From assembly GCA_013813715.1 (NCBI GenBank), contig JACCRF010000045.1:1-46806 (forward strand): a stretch of DNA of 46,806 bases, read 5' to 3'. Every line of letters begins with the position of its first letter. The first letter of the stretch is position 1. A program made the translations under genes and the position numbers. The notes under the pieces were generated by a model that was not told where the DNA came from, made no database searches, and was given only the letters and a program-made list of their open reading frames with translations. Of this stretch, positions 16,255 to 23,660 are shown piece by piece. This stretch comes from Gemmatimonadaceae bacterium (GTDB lineage: Bacteria > Gemmatimonadota > Gemmatimonadetes > Gemmatimonadales > Gemmatimonadaceae).

Positions 16255-17471
16255 TAACGGGTATCGGCGCGGTGACGCCGATCGGCACCACGAAGGACGG
16301 CCTGTGGGAGGGCCTGCGCCGCGAGCGATCGGCGGTCGGGTCGCTGACCGCATTCGATCCCTCCCCGTTCCGCAGTCACAACGCGGCCGAGGTGCGCGAT
16401 TTCGTGCCGACTGATCATCTCGAGTACAAGCGGGCGAAACGGCTCGACCGCTTCGGCCAGTTCGCTGTCACGTCCGCGAGGATGGCGATCGATGACGCCG
16501 GCCTTCGGCTCGAAGGTGAGGACCGCGATCTTATCGGCTCGATGATGGGCACGGCCCTCGGCGGCGTTGGCTACGCCGAATCGCAGCTCGGCGCTTTTCT
16601 CCAGAAGGGAGTCCGCGGCGTTGATCCGCTCCTTGCCCTGACCGTGTTCGGCGGTGCCGCGAGCTGCAACATCGCGATCGAGCTCGACGTTCGCGGCCCG
16701 AACTCGACGAACGCGATGAGTTGCGCTTCGGGCACAATCGCGATTGGCGACGGCTTCCGGTTGGTTCGCGACGGTTACGCCGACGTGATGATCTGCGGCG
16801 GTTCCGAGGCGCCGCTCGCGCCGCTTTGCTTCGGAGCGTTCGCGATCATCCGTGCGATGTCCACGCGCAATGACGATCCGGCGAGCTCGTCGCGACCATT
16901 CGACAGAGACCGCGACGGATTCGTGATGGGCGAAGGCGCGGCGGTCGTGATCGTCGAGGAGTACGACCGCGCAGTGGCGAGGGGCGCCAGAATTTACGCC
17001 GAAGTTGCCGGTTATGGCATCACGAACGACGCGTATCACATGACGGCTCCGCGGCCCGATGGATCGCAGGCTGCACGTGCGATGCGACTCGCCCTCGCCG
17101 ACGCGCACGTGAGTCCGGACGAGATCGGTTATATCAATGCACATGGAAGCTCGACGCCGCTCAACGATCCGACGGAGACGAGCGCGATCAAAGAGGTGCT
17201 TGGCGAGCGCGCGTACGCGCTCCCGATGAGTGGCACCAAGGGCTACTACGGCCACGCGCTCGGCGCATCGGGCGCCATCGAGACAGCGATCTGCGCGCTC
17301 GCGATAGAGAACGAATGGCTTCCGCCGACGGTCAATCTTACAGTTGCGGACGAGGCGTGCGATCTTAACTTCCTGCCCTGCAGCGGCCGGAGCGAGCGAG
17401 TGGAGCACGTACTGACGAACTCTTTCGGGTTCGGCGGCATCAATGCGGCGCTCGTGCTTAGACGCGTGTAA
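16233..17471 (+). CDS. Beta-ketoacyl-ACP synthase II-type (FabF-like)
   Basis: 412 residues from GTG 16233, overlapping the START gene by 22 bases. It has the full thiolase-fold condensing enzyme signature: nucleophile Cys164 in NAMSCASGTI, His304 in YINAHGSSTPLND, Lys336 and His341 in SGTKGYYGHALGASGA, and the C-terminal glycine loop NSFGFGGINAALV. It should elongate an ACP-bound chain with malonyl-ACP by decarboxylative condensation. It may be the housekeeping FabF or a pathway-specific synthase; the neighbours (cyclase-like, methyltransferase, flavoprotein) and the absence of acpP, fabG and fabD nearby favour the latter. No chain-length-factor partner is present. Confidence 0.92.
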   Translation: MAKRRVVITGIGAVTPIGTTKDGLWEGLRRERSAVGSLTAFDPSPFRSHNAAEVRDFVPTDHLEYKRAKRLDRFGQFAVTSARMAIDDAGLRLEGEDRDLIGSMMGTALGGVGYAESQLGAFLQKGVRGVDPLLALTVFGGAASCNIAIELDVRGPNSTNAMSCASGTIAIGDGFRLVRDGYADVMICGGSEAPLAPLCFGAFAIIRAMSTRNDDPASSSRPFDRDRDGFVMGEGAAVVIVEEYDRAVARGARIYAEVAGYGITNDAYHMTAPRPDGSQAARAMRLALADAHVSPDEIGYINAHGSSTPLNDPTETSAIKEVLGERAYALPMSGTKGYYGHALGASGAIETAICALAIENEWLPPTVNLTVADEACDLNFLPCSGRSERVEHVLTNSFGFGGINAALVLRRV

Positions 17472-17537
17472 CGGCGCTGTGGCGCGGAGGTAGCGACGCA
17501 GAGTCCGCGCTCACACACGAACCAAGGGAGCCGATCC

Positions 17538-18278
17538 ATGCGCGATTCAGTGCGCCACTTCGTGGCGGAGTTCATCGGCACGTTCGCGCTCGTGTTCGTG
17601 GGCGGCGCGGCGATCATGATCGCGAAGGACACGAACAGCCCTGCGGGCCTCATCGGCATCGCCCTCGCGCACGGACTCATTCTGGCCGTGATGGTGAGCG
17701 CGCTGATGCGAATCTCCGGCCATTTCAACCCGGCCGTCACACTCGGATTCCTGGCAACAAGACGCATCGATACGTCGATGGCGGGCGTCTACATCCTGGG
17801 CCAGCTCATCGGCGGCATCGTCGGCGCATACGCGCTGAAGATGACTTTTCCCTTCACGCTCTTCGAGGTTACGCGCGGCGGCGGCCAGGCGATCGCTCTC
17901 CAGGTAACCGGCGGACAGGCGTTCGTGCTCGAGGCAATCGCAACTTTCTTTCTGGCGATCGTGATCTTCGGAACGGCGGTCGACCCCAAGGCTCCAAAGC
18001 TCGGAGGGCTGGCGATCGGGTTCGTGGTGGCGGCCGACATTCTTGCGATCGGACCGCTCACCGGCGCCTCAATGAACCCAGCGCGGTCGTTCGGGCCTGC
18101 CGTGGCCAGCGGAATATTCGAGGCGCAGCTGATATACTGGATCGCGCCAATCACCGGTGCGGTGCTGGCTTCCCTGATATACGAGCATCTCTTCCTTCCG
18201 CGCGAAGTGGAGCCGGTCACGCATGGCACGCTGCGCCCGGCGGCGACGAAGCGCGACAGATCACTCGACGACCACTAG
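17538..18278 (+). CDS. Aquaporin / MIP-family channel
   Basis: 246 residues, six helices and two half-helices with both NPA boxes intact: HFNPAVT (Asn64) and SMNPARS (Asn180). A good Shine-Dalgarno (AAGGGAG) precedes ATG 17538. Aligning from memory with E. coli AqpZ, the selectivity-filter positions are His45 (AqpZ Phe43), Ile168 (AqpZ His174), Ala177 (AqpZ Thr183) and Arg183 (AqpZ Arg189). This His-Ile-Ala-Arg set is unlike the usual bacterial water channel or glycerol facilitator. The final 25 residues are polar. It lies 66 bp after the ketoacyl synthase, with a GC-rich inverted repeat in between, so it may be a separate unit. Confidence 0.93.
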   Translation: MRDSVRHFVAEFIGTFALVFVGGAAIMIAKDTNSPAGLIGIALAHGLILAVMVSALMRISGHFNPAVTLGFLATRRIDTSMAGVYILGQLIGGIVGAYALKMTFPFTLFEVTRGGGQAIALQVTGGQAFVLEAIATFFLAIVIFGTAVDPKAPKLGGLAIGFVVAADILAIGPLTGASMNPARSFGPAVASGIFEAQLIYWIAPITGAVLASLIYEHLFLPREVEPVTHGTLRPAATKRDRSLDDH

Positions 18279-18311
18279 AAACGTTTGAGAGGATTGGACG
18301 GCCCACCCGCG

Positions 18312-19514
18312 CTAGCCGTCGGTCGCTGCCCCCACCGGCGGCAGGGCGTAATCCTCCATCGACAGCGTAAGCAGCAGCGTAGCGACGACCATCGCCCCGG
18401 CGACGAGAAACGGTATTCCCTTTCCAAGCACGTCCATCCCGTAACCCGCCAGCAGCGGGAACGCGACACGCGAGACGCCGCCGAAAGCGTGCTGAACGCC
18501 CATGTAGAGTCCGCGCTCCCGGTGGGGGACGACTCGCGACAGCATCGCCGTGATGCAGGGGAAGATGAACGCCGTTCCCAGGGGCATGAGCGTAAAGGAG
18601 ATCGCCACCATCGGGTAGGAGCCGATGAACGCGACGAGGGCGAGCCCGGCGCCCAGCAGCACGAGACCCAGCCGCGCGAGCTTCGCTTCACCCAGCCATT
18701 CGATCATTCGGCCAAGGATGCCCGTTCTCACGAGCACGCCGATGCCGCCGAGGTACATGATGAAGTAGCCGATGTTCTGCTCGTTTACCTCGAGCCGTTC
18801 GGCGAGGATGAGCGGAAGCATAGCGCCGGTTCCGTAGAACGCGCCGATCGCGATCGCGTAGATCCAGATGAGTCGCGCGGCCGGTTCCTTTGGCCGCGTG
18901 ATGACGCTCCGGATCGCGCCCGAGCTGGTCGTGCTTTTCGGGATCGCACGCTCGAGAGTGGATTCCAGCGCCCGCGACTCACGCAGGAACTTCCACGCGA
19001 AGATGCTGACGAGCAGGCAAAGGGCCGCTGATCCGAGTCCGGGCGCGGTGCGACCACCGAGACTCACGAGCAGGGATCCGATTGCCGGCCCGATCACCGC
19101 GCCGAGGCTGGTGACAGCGGAGAGCCAGCCGAGCGATTTAGCCCGGTCCTTTCCGTCGGTGATGTCGGTGACGTATGCCTGAACGACCGCGATCGTTCCT
19201 CCACCGAGCCCCTGGACAATGCGCGATAGAAAGAGCAGCCAGATCGTGCCGGCGAACGCGAAGACTATGTAGGCGGCAGCCGAGACGAGCAGTCCCGTGA
19301 GGATCGCGGGGCGTCGGCCATAACGGTCGGAGAGTCTTCCCCACGCGGGTGCGCTGGCGAGCTGGGCGACGGAGAATGCGGCGATGAGCGCGCCGACCAT
19401 GGCGGCGCTGGCTCCCATTCGTGTGGCGTAGAAAGGAAGGAGGGGATAGACAATGATAAAACCCATCATGTCCACGAACGCGGTGACCATGAGGACCGCG
19501 AGCTTTCGGTTCAC
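18312..19514 (-). CDS. MFS transporter, TetA-like drug-efflux type
   Basis: 400 residues with 12 predicted helices. The GTG start at 19514 gives the expected short N-terminus before helix 1 (TAFVDMMGFIIVYPLLPFYA). Motif A between TM2 and TM3 reads GRLSDRYGRRPAIL. TM4 has LSRIVQGLGGGTIAVVQAYV, and motif C of proton antiporters is suggested by LGAVIGPAIGSLL in TM5. This arrangement is that of the 12-TMS H+/drug antiporters around TetA. Substrate unknown; such genes are frequently annotated as tetracycline resistance without evidence. It converges on the aquaporin gene with only 33 bp between the stops. Confidence 0.9.
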   Translation of the reverse strand: MNRKLAVLMVTAFVDMMGFIIVYPLLPFYATRMGASAAMVGALIAAFSVAQLASAPAWGRLSDRYGRRPAILTGLLVSAAAYIVFAFAGTIWLLFLSRIVQGLGGGTIAVVQAYVTDITDGKDRAKSLGWLSAVTSLGAVIGPAIGSLLVSLGGRTAPGLGSAALCLLVSIFAWKFLRESRALESTLERAIPKSTTSSGAIRSVITRPKEPAARLIWIYAIAIGAFYGTGAMLPLILAERLEVNEQNIGYFIMYLGGIGVLVRTGILGRMIEWLGEAKLARLGLVLLGAGLALVAFIGSYPMVAISFTLMPLGTAFIFPCITAMLSRVVPHRERGLYMGVQHAFGGVSRVAFPLLAGYGMDVLGKGIPFLVAGAMVVATLLLTLSMEDYALPPVGAATDG

Positions 19515-19570
19515 AGAGACGCAGAGGGCTTCGCCACGCAGAGGCGCAGAGACACAGAGTCAGAGAGACA
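19511..19570. repeat. Purine-rich CAGAGA repeat tract
   Basis: About 60 bp made of imperfect short units of the type CACAGAGACGCAGAG (for example 19512-19526, and CACGCAGAGGCGCAGAGACACAGAG split over 19535-19559). It lies between the divergent MFS transporter and the small lipoprotein and includes the GTG start of the transporter. Similar degenerate tracts are common in intergenic regions of some soil bacteria. No coding or promoter function is evident. Confidence 0.6.
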
Positions 19571-19656
19571 AACCATTGGGATAGTCATAGTGCCGAAGCT
19601 TCATGGAACGCAACCTGCCGGGCGGGTACGACAGCTACGACCCTCAGGAGGGCGAG

Positions 19657-20007
19657 TTGACGAATATCCGACGAATTCTGGTCGGGGGCCTGTGTATCTT
19701 TCTCGCCGCGTGCGCCTCTGGTGGCCAGCGCGCAGGCGGCGCGAGCTCGGACGCCACGACGGTGGTCGTGGACAACATGGCCCTCCTCGACATGAACATC
19801 TATGTGGTTCGGGGCGGCCAGCGAGTAAGGCTTGGAACGGCAACCGGCCTGTCGAAGACAGTGTTCACCATTCCGCGCGGAATCGTGTTTGGCGCGACGT
19901 CAGTTCAATTCATCGCCGACCCGATTGGCGCCGGGCGGTTGCCGATCAGCGAGACCATCACCGTGATCGAAGGGGATGAAGTGGGACTCAGGATACCGCC
20001 GCGATAG
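19657..20007 (+). CDS. Small lipoprotein of unknown function
   Basis: 116 residues from TTG 19657. The start is fixed by a perfect AGGAGG at 19646-19651 with five-base spacing; an in-frame ATG at 19603 would bury the signal peptide. The N-terminus is a lipoprotein signal (TNIRRILVGGLCIFLAACASGG, lipobox LAAC). The mature part is about 95 residues and looks like a single small beta domain: VVVDNMALLDMNIYVVRGGQ, then RVRLGTATGLSKTVFTIP and a C-terminal strand SETITVIEGDEVGLRIPP. I do not recognise a family; similar short lipoproteins are frequent and uncharacterised. Likely anchored in an outer or inner membrane leaflet. Confidence 0.72.
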   Translation: MTNIRRILVGGLCIFLAACASGGQRAGGASSDATTVVVDNMALLDMNIYVVRGGQRVRLGTATGLSKTVFTIPRGIVFGATSVQFIADPIGAGRLPISETITVIEGDEVGLRIPPR

Positions 20008-20044
20008 TCACGGAGACACCATCTCACCTGGGTGAGGAGGTTCT

Positions 20045-20239
20045 GTGAAAGCCTACGTCAGCACAACCGGGGTAGTTTTTGCCCTGCTCACTGTCGCGCA
20101 TATCTGGCGCGTTATCGAGGAAGGGCCGCACCTGGCGAAGGATCCCTGGTACGTTCTCATAACCGTTGCCGCCGGCGCGCTCAGTCTTTGGGCTTGGCTC
20201 GTGCTGCGGCACTCGCGACGGAAATCCTCACCTTCCTGA
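20045..20239 (+). CDS. Small two-helix membrane protein
   Basis: 64 residues from GTG 20045, preceded by AGGAGG at 20035-20040. Two hydrophobic segments (STTGVVFALLTVAHIWRVI and WYVLITVAAGALSLWAWLVL) flank a short loop with E-E-G-P-x-L-A-K-D-P-W. Short proteins of this layout are widespread and uncharacterised in Proteobacteria and other soil bacteria. It lies 37 bp after the lipoprotein and is probably co-transcribed. A short hairpin (20023-20036) overlaps its Shine-Dalgarno. Function unknown. Confidence 0.7.
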   Translation: MKAYVSTTGVVFALLTVAHIWRVIEEGPHLAKDPWYVLITVAAGALSLWAWLVLRHSRRKSSPS

Positions 20240-20646
20240 CATCATGCGACCCTCGATCCTGCACCTGCGCGCTTTTCAAAGCGATCGCGCCAATCCTTCA
20301 CCCTGAAGGCACTAGCCATGAACGCCAGTCAGCAATTTGGAGAGAGTATCATTCTCCTGGTGCTAACGGCCGGTGTGACTGGCTTACTCATTCCGTGGCG
20401 AAGAGGCTGGCGGGGCGAATCATGGGATCATCTCCTTGCGTAAGGGAAACGAACACGGATGCGTCCGACGCGGCGCTCCCCAAAGGGCAGAGCCGCCGGG
20501 CGAACCATTCGCAGCAGGAACAAGCCGAGGGCGTCGTTTGTGACAGAGCACGACCGCGCACGTGCTGCCCGTCCGGATACTGACTTGTAGTCCTTCCCCA
20601 GTGGCAAGCCGGCGATTTTCGATGGGTCGCGCAGTATTTTTTTAGA
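20240..20646. other. Sparse region between small membrane protein and cation-efflux gene
   Basis: About 400 bases without a gene of normal size. The only candidate I can support is the 41-codon frame at 20318-20443, listed separately. The rest (20444-20646) is GC-rich, with no convincing ribosome-binding site, tRNA or long hairpin. An AT-rich run just before 20647 (TATTTTTTTAGA) may be part of the promoter or leader of the downstream gene. Confidence 0.5.
20318..20443 (+). CDS. Very short membrane protein or gene remnant
   Basis: A 41-codon frame from ATG 20318 to TAA 20441, with GAAGG about ten bases upstream. It encodes a single hydrophobic helix (GESIILLVLTAGVTGLLIPW) followed by a charged tail (RRGWRGESWDH). 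The helix, ending in TGLLIP, resembles the N-terminal anchor of longer membrane-tethered bacterial proteins, in which a coiled coil follows. The sequence after the stop does not continue that pattern convincingly in another frame. It is therefore either a genuine micro-protein or the 5' remnant of a decayed gene. Confidence 0.35.
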   Translation: MNASQQFGESIILLVLTAGVTGLLIPWRRGWRGESWDHLLA

Positions 20647-21288
20647 ATGGCATCTGCTCTTGCGACCGAGGTGGAGCGTCCAGCCCTTGTCCGGCGTGGG
20701 CGCGTACTGAGCATCGTAACGCTGCTGTACAACAGCCTGGAGGGGATCATTGCCGTGATCGCAGGCTTCGCCGCGGGCAGCGTGGCACTGGTAGGATTCG
20801 GCGTCGATAGTGGAATTGAGGTCAGTGCGAGCGCGGTTGCGCTCTGGCGGCTGGCGGCCGACACTGACGTCGCGCGTCGCGCTCGAGCCGAGCGGCTTGG
20901 CTATCGCTTGATTGGAGTATTGTTTTTCGCGCTCGCGGTGTACGTGGCGGCCGACGCCACCGCTTCTCTCATCGGTCGCGACGAACCCGAAGCCAGTCCG
21001 CTTGGCATTGCACTCGCGGCCTTATCGCTCGTGGTCATGCCTTACCTGGCCAGCAACAAGCGTCGAGTTGGCGTCGCCCTGGGCAGTCTGGCGCTGACAG
21101 CAGAGTCAAGGCAGACATCGCTCTGCATGTACCTGTCTGCAATCCTGCTTTGCGGCCTGGTTCTCAACGCGGCGCTTGGCTGGTGGTGGGCAGACCCTGT
21201 TGCCGCGCTGCTGATGGTGCCGATAATCGTCCGCGAAGGCATTGAAGGGGTCCGCGGGGAGCCGCCGTGCGCGGACGCATGTCACTAG
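20647..21288 (+). CDS. Cation efflux (CDF) family transporter, short form
   Basis: 213 residues, six predicted helices with no cytoplasmic C-terminal domain. Helix 2 carries VGFGVDSGIEVSAS, where Asp and Glu spaced by three residues take the place of the D-x-x-x-D metal site of YiiP-like CDF proteins. Helix 5 reads AESRQTSLCMYLSAILL and is followed by GWWWADPVAALLMVPIIVREG, a pattern I associate with the short CDF/TMEM163-like group. The C-terminus has two cysteines and a histidine (PPCADACH) that may bind metal. It likely exports a divalent metal such as zinc from the cytoplasm; metal identity is not certain. Flanked by unrelated small genes. Confidence 0.82.
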   Translation: MASALATEVERPALVRRGRVLSIVTLLYNSLEGIIAVIAGFAAGSVALVGFGVDSGIEVSASAVALWRLAADTDVARRARAERLGYRLIGVLFFALAVYVAADATASLIGRDEPEASPLGIALAALSLVVMPYLASNKRRVGVALGSLALTAESRQTSLCMYLSAILLCGLVLNAALGWWWADPVAALLMVPIIVREGIEGVRGEPPCADACH

Positions 21289-21422
21289 CCTTGCCGTCCA
21301 GCGACTGTTAGAATGGGAACGCGCGCCGTTGCACGAACTGCAGCCTGACGATCGATAGAAACGTCCACGAAGGGAGGGAGGCGTTCGAGGGGAGGAATTT
21401 CGGAACAGCCCGGACTTGGCAG

Positions 21423-21827
21423 CTACGTTCGGCGCCTCGAGAACCGTAGCCCGCTCCACGTCGCATTGATCGCGCAGATCTTGGTGTCCACCAAGCCAGC
21501 ATCGAGTCCGAGCTTCTGCACCACATCGAATGAAAGGTCGGTAGCCGTTGCCGACCCTTTCTTTGGCCACGCGACCCACAGCATGCCCCCACCGCCAGGC
21601 ATCCTCGCCGCGGCTGCCGGAAACGCATCGAGAAGCGCCGCGACCCGCGTGACGAACAAGAGAATCACATCCGCTTCTCCGGAGCCGCTGCGCGTCACCT
21701 TCGCGCGAAGAGGCAGCGCGCCAAGCAGGTCGCTAAATCCCTTGGGCGCCGCGACAAGCGCGACCCGTGTGCCTTCTCTGATTCCGAGCTTCTTCGGGAG
21801 AGGGGTACCCGAATATCCGCTGTCCAA
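21423..21827 (-). CDS. DUF3052-like protein
   Basis: 134 residues from a TTG at 21827, which sits 20 bases after the ppa stop with GAGG seven bases before it. The start is chosen because the protein then begins with the family's usual DSGYSGTPLPKKLGIREG. The remainder (VALVAAPKGFSDLLGALP; ADVILLFVTRVAALLDAFP; MLWVAWPKKGSATATDLS) is a compact alpha/beta domain of about 130 residues found in many bacteria. Its function is unknown; the W-x-x-W-P-K-K segment is typical. It is probably co-transcribed with ppa. Confidence 0.8.
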   Translation of the reverse strand: MDSGYSGTPLPKKLGIREGTRVALVAAPKGFSDLLGALPLRAKVTRSGSGEADVILLFVTRVAALLDAFPAAAARMPGGGGMLWVAWPKKGSATATDLSFDVVQKLGLDAGLVDTKICAINATWSGLRFSRRRT

Positions 21828-21847
21828 CGTTCCGCCTCGCTGCGGCG

Positions 21848-22387
21848 CTACGGTCCGACGCGCAGGTACTTCTCCTCGTACCTGACGATCGAGTCCTGTA
21901 TCACTTTCGCCGCCACCGCGCACTGCTCCCACCCGACAATCTCGACCCGCCGTCCTTCCAGATCCTTATAGATGCTGAAGAAGTGCTCCACTTCCTTCAG
22001 GTAGTGCTGCGACAGATCGGCGATGTCGAAGGTATCGTTGTAGAACGGGTCGTGCGCCGGCACCGCAATGATCTTGTCGTCGGGCTCCCCGCGATCGAGC
22101 ATCTTGAGCACGCCCAGTGGCCGGCAGTCAATCTGACACCCGGGAAACGTCGGCTCATTGATGCTCACGATGATGTCGAGCGGGTCATTGTCCTCGTGCA
22201 GCGTGCGCGGTATGAAGCCGTAGTCGCCCGGGTAGTGCACCGCAGAGAAGAGAACACGGTCGAGACGGAACTGGCCGCTCACCTTGTCGAGCTCGTACTT
22301 GTTGCGGCTGCCGCGCGGGATCTCGATCACGGCGGTGACGAGCTCGGGCGGATTCGACCCAACCGGAAAATCGTGCCAGGGATTCAC
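21848..22387 (-). CDS. ppa: Inorganic pyrophosphatase (family I)
   Basis: 179 residues from GTG 22387. It hydrolyses pyrophosphate to phosphate in the cytoplasm and drives biosynthetic reactions. Family I features: IEIPRGSRNKYELDK (substrate Lys and Arg), YPGDYGFIPRTLHEDNDPLDIIV with the D-x-D-P-L-D metal-binding motif, GCQIDCRPLGVLKMLDRGEPDDKIIAVP, and the helix YLKEVEHFFSIYKDLEG followed by VEIVGW. Length fits hexameric bacterial enzymes. It lies 101 bp downstream of hemC and upstream of the DUF3052 gene, all on the minus strand. Pyrophosphate is also released by acetyl-CoA synthetase encoded nearby, but ppa is a housekeeping gene and the proximity may be chance. Confidence 0.96.
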   Translation of the reverse strand: MNPWHDFPVGSNPPELVTAVIEIPRGSRNKYELDKVSGQFRLDRVLFSAVHYPGDYGFIPRTLHEDNDPLDIIVSINEPTFPGCQIDCRPLGVLKMLDRGEPDDKIIAVPAHDPFYNDTFDIADLSQHYLKEVEHFFSIYKDLEGRRVEIVGWEQCAVAAKVIQDSIVRYEEKYLRVGP

Positions 22388-22488
22388 GATGGTAAACCTA
22401 TCGGGGGCCGAAGTGACGTGACAGCCGAAATAATCGGCATGTCTTGTGTCCGAATCAGCAGGAAGCGAGACGACTGTGGCCCGATGGG

Positions 22489-23427
22489 CTAAGGCGTGTT
22501 TCTCAACTCGATCAGCAGACTGGTGGCGCCGCGCGTCCGGAGGTCGGCGGCCAGCGCACGCCCCGATTCCTCAGGTAACGATGAATCGACGGAAACCGCT
22601 CCGCGCACGAAGTCGCGTCCCTCGAGATCACTTACGAAACCGTGAAGCACGAGTCGGCCCTCTGCGTCCACCATGGCCAGCGCCCCGATTGGAACCTGGC
22701 CACCGCCGTCGAGCGCGGCGAGAAACGCACGCTCGGCGCGAGTCGCGATCGCCGTCGGAGTGTGGTCGAGCGGAGCAAGGACGGCTCTCATCGCGTCGTC
22801 TTCGCGTCGCATCTGGATCGCTATCGCGCCCTGGCCGGCCGCGGGAAGCCAATGCGGCGGCTCGAAATACTCGGTGATGCGCTGCTTCGCGTCGAGCATT
22901 ATCAAATCCGCGGCCGCGAGAATCGCCGCGTGAACCTGACCAGTATCCACCTTTCGCAGCCGTGTCGGAACGTCGCCACGCAACTCCACTATCTCGAGAT
23001 CTCCTCGCGCGGCCGCGAGCTGCGCACGGCGGCGGGGGCTCGACGTGCCCACGCGCGATCCCGCGGGAAGCGATGCGAGGCCGTCGGCCTGGGTCACGGC
23101 GTTCACCACCAGCACGTCCCGCGGATCCTCGCGCTCGAGAACGGCGACGACCTCGAGATCCTCCGAATCATCCACCGGCAGATCCTTCAGCGAGTGCACG
23201 CAGCAATCCACCTTGCCCTTCCGCAGCGCCACCTCGAGCTCATGCGTGAACAATCCCTTTGCTCCGATCTCGCTCAGCGGTTTGACGCGTTTCTTGTCAG
23301 CAGTGGTCTTGAACGGGACCAGCTCACATTCGATACCGCGCTGGCCGAGCCCGGTCTCGACCATTCGCGCCTGCCTCCGCGCGAGCTCAGACGAGCGGGT
23401 CGCGATCCGAACGGTGCGTAGGGTCAT
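22489..23427 (-). CDS. hemC: Porphobilinogen deaminase (hydroxymethylbilane synthase), cofactor Cys replaced by Gly
   Basis: 312 residues from ATG 23427. It joins four porphobilinogen units into hydroxymethylbilane in heme biosynthesis. Nearly all active-site features are present: IATRSSELARRQA, VHSLKDLP with the catalytic Asp, VGTSSPRRRAQL, LRGDVPTRLRKVDTG and PAAGQGAIAIQ. The exception is the loop that anchors the dipyrromethane cofactor: the family sequence LEGGCQVPIG reads LDGGGQVPIG here, so residue 243 (E. coli Cys242) is Gly, codon GGC at 22699-22701. A single base change from TGC explains it. Either the enzyme is unusual, the gene is inactive, or there is a base error. The ccm genes upstream use heme, so context fits. 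Confidence 0.93.
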   Translation of the reverse strand: MTLRTVRIATRSSELARRQARMVETGLGQRGIECELVPFKTTADKKRVKPLSEIGAKGLFTHELEVALRKGKVDCCVHSLKDLPVDDSEDLEVVAVLEREDPRDVLVVNAVTQADGLASLPAGSRVGTSSPRRRAQLAAARGDLEIVELRGDVPTRLRKVDTGQVHAAILAAADLIMLDAKQRITEYFEPPHWLPAAGQGAIAIQMRREDDAMRAVLAPLDHTPTAIATRAERAFLAALDGGGQVPIGALAMVDAEGRLVLHGFVSDLEGRDFVRGAVSVDSSLPEESGRALAADLRTRGATSLLIELRNTP

Positions 23428-23522
23428 CGCGCCCTCATCGCGCTCGAGAGTCCCGGAACCGTGAATTCCCCTGCCTCGCACGACTGCTCGATCCGCGCTG
23501 CCACCGCTTCTGCCTTTGGTCG

Positions 23523-23660
23523 TCACTGCCGATGCGATTCGGGCGCAGCCCCTCGCGGCCGGAGCCGGTTTCGCCTGGCCACAAGCGAAATCGCGTACAG
23601 AACGTAGATGCCCGTGCCGATTGCGTACGCCAGGTAAGAATAGATGGCGTTGTCAGGCAC
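23523..23660 (-). CDS. ccmD: CcmD-like heme exporter small membrane protein
   Basis: 45 residues from GTG 23660, overlapping the ccmC stop by eight bases. One helix (YSYLAYAIGTGIYVLYAISLVA) is followed by a basic tail (RRNRLRPRG), the layout of CcmD, the small protein that helps release holo-CcmE from the CcmABC complex in system I cytochrome c maturation. Sequence conservation in CcmD is low, so the name rests on size, topology and position directly after ccmC. It is too short and its start too poor to be confident without the context. Confidence 0.72.
   Translation of the reverse strand: MPDNAIYSYLAYAIGTGIYVLYAISLVARRNRLRPRGAAPESHRQ

Noticed and set aside
17482-17510. GC-rich inverted repeat (GCGCGGA and TCCGCGC) between the ketoacyl synthase and the aquaporin
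   Set aside because: The loop is 15 bases and there is no T-run, so I do not call it a terminator.
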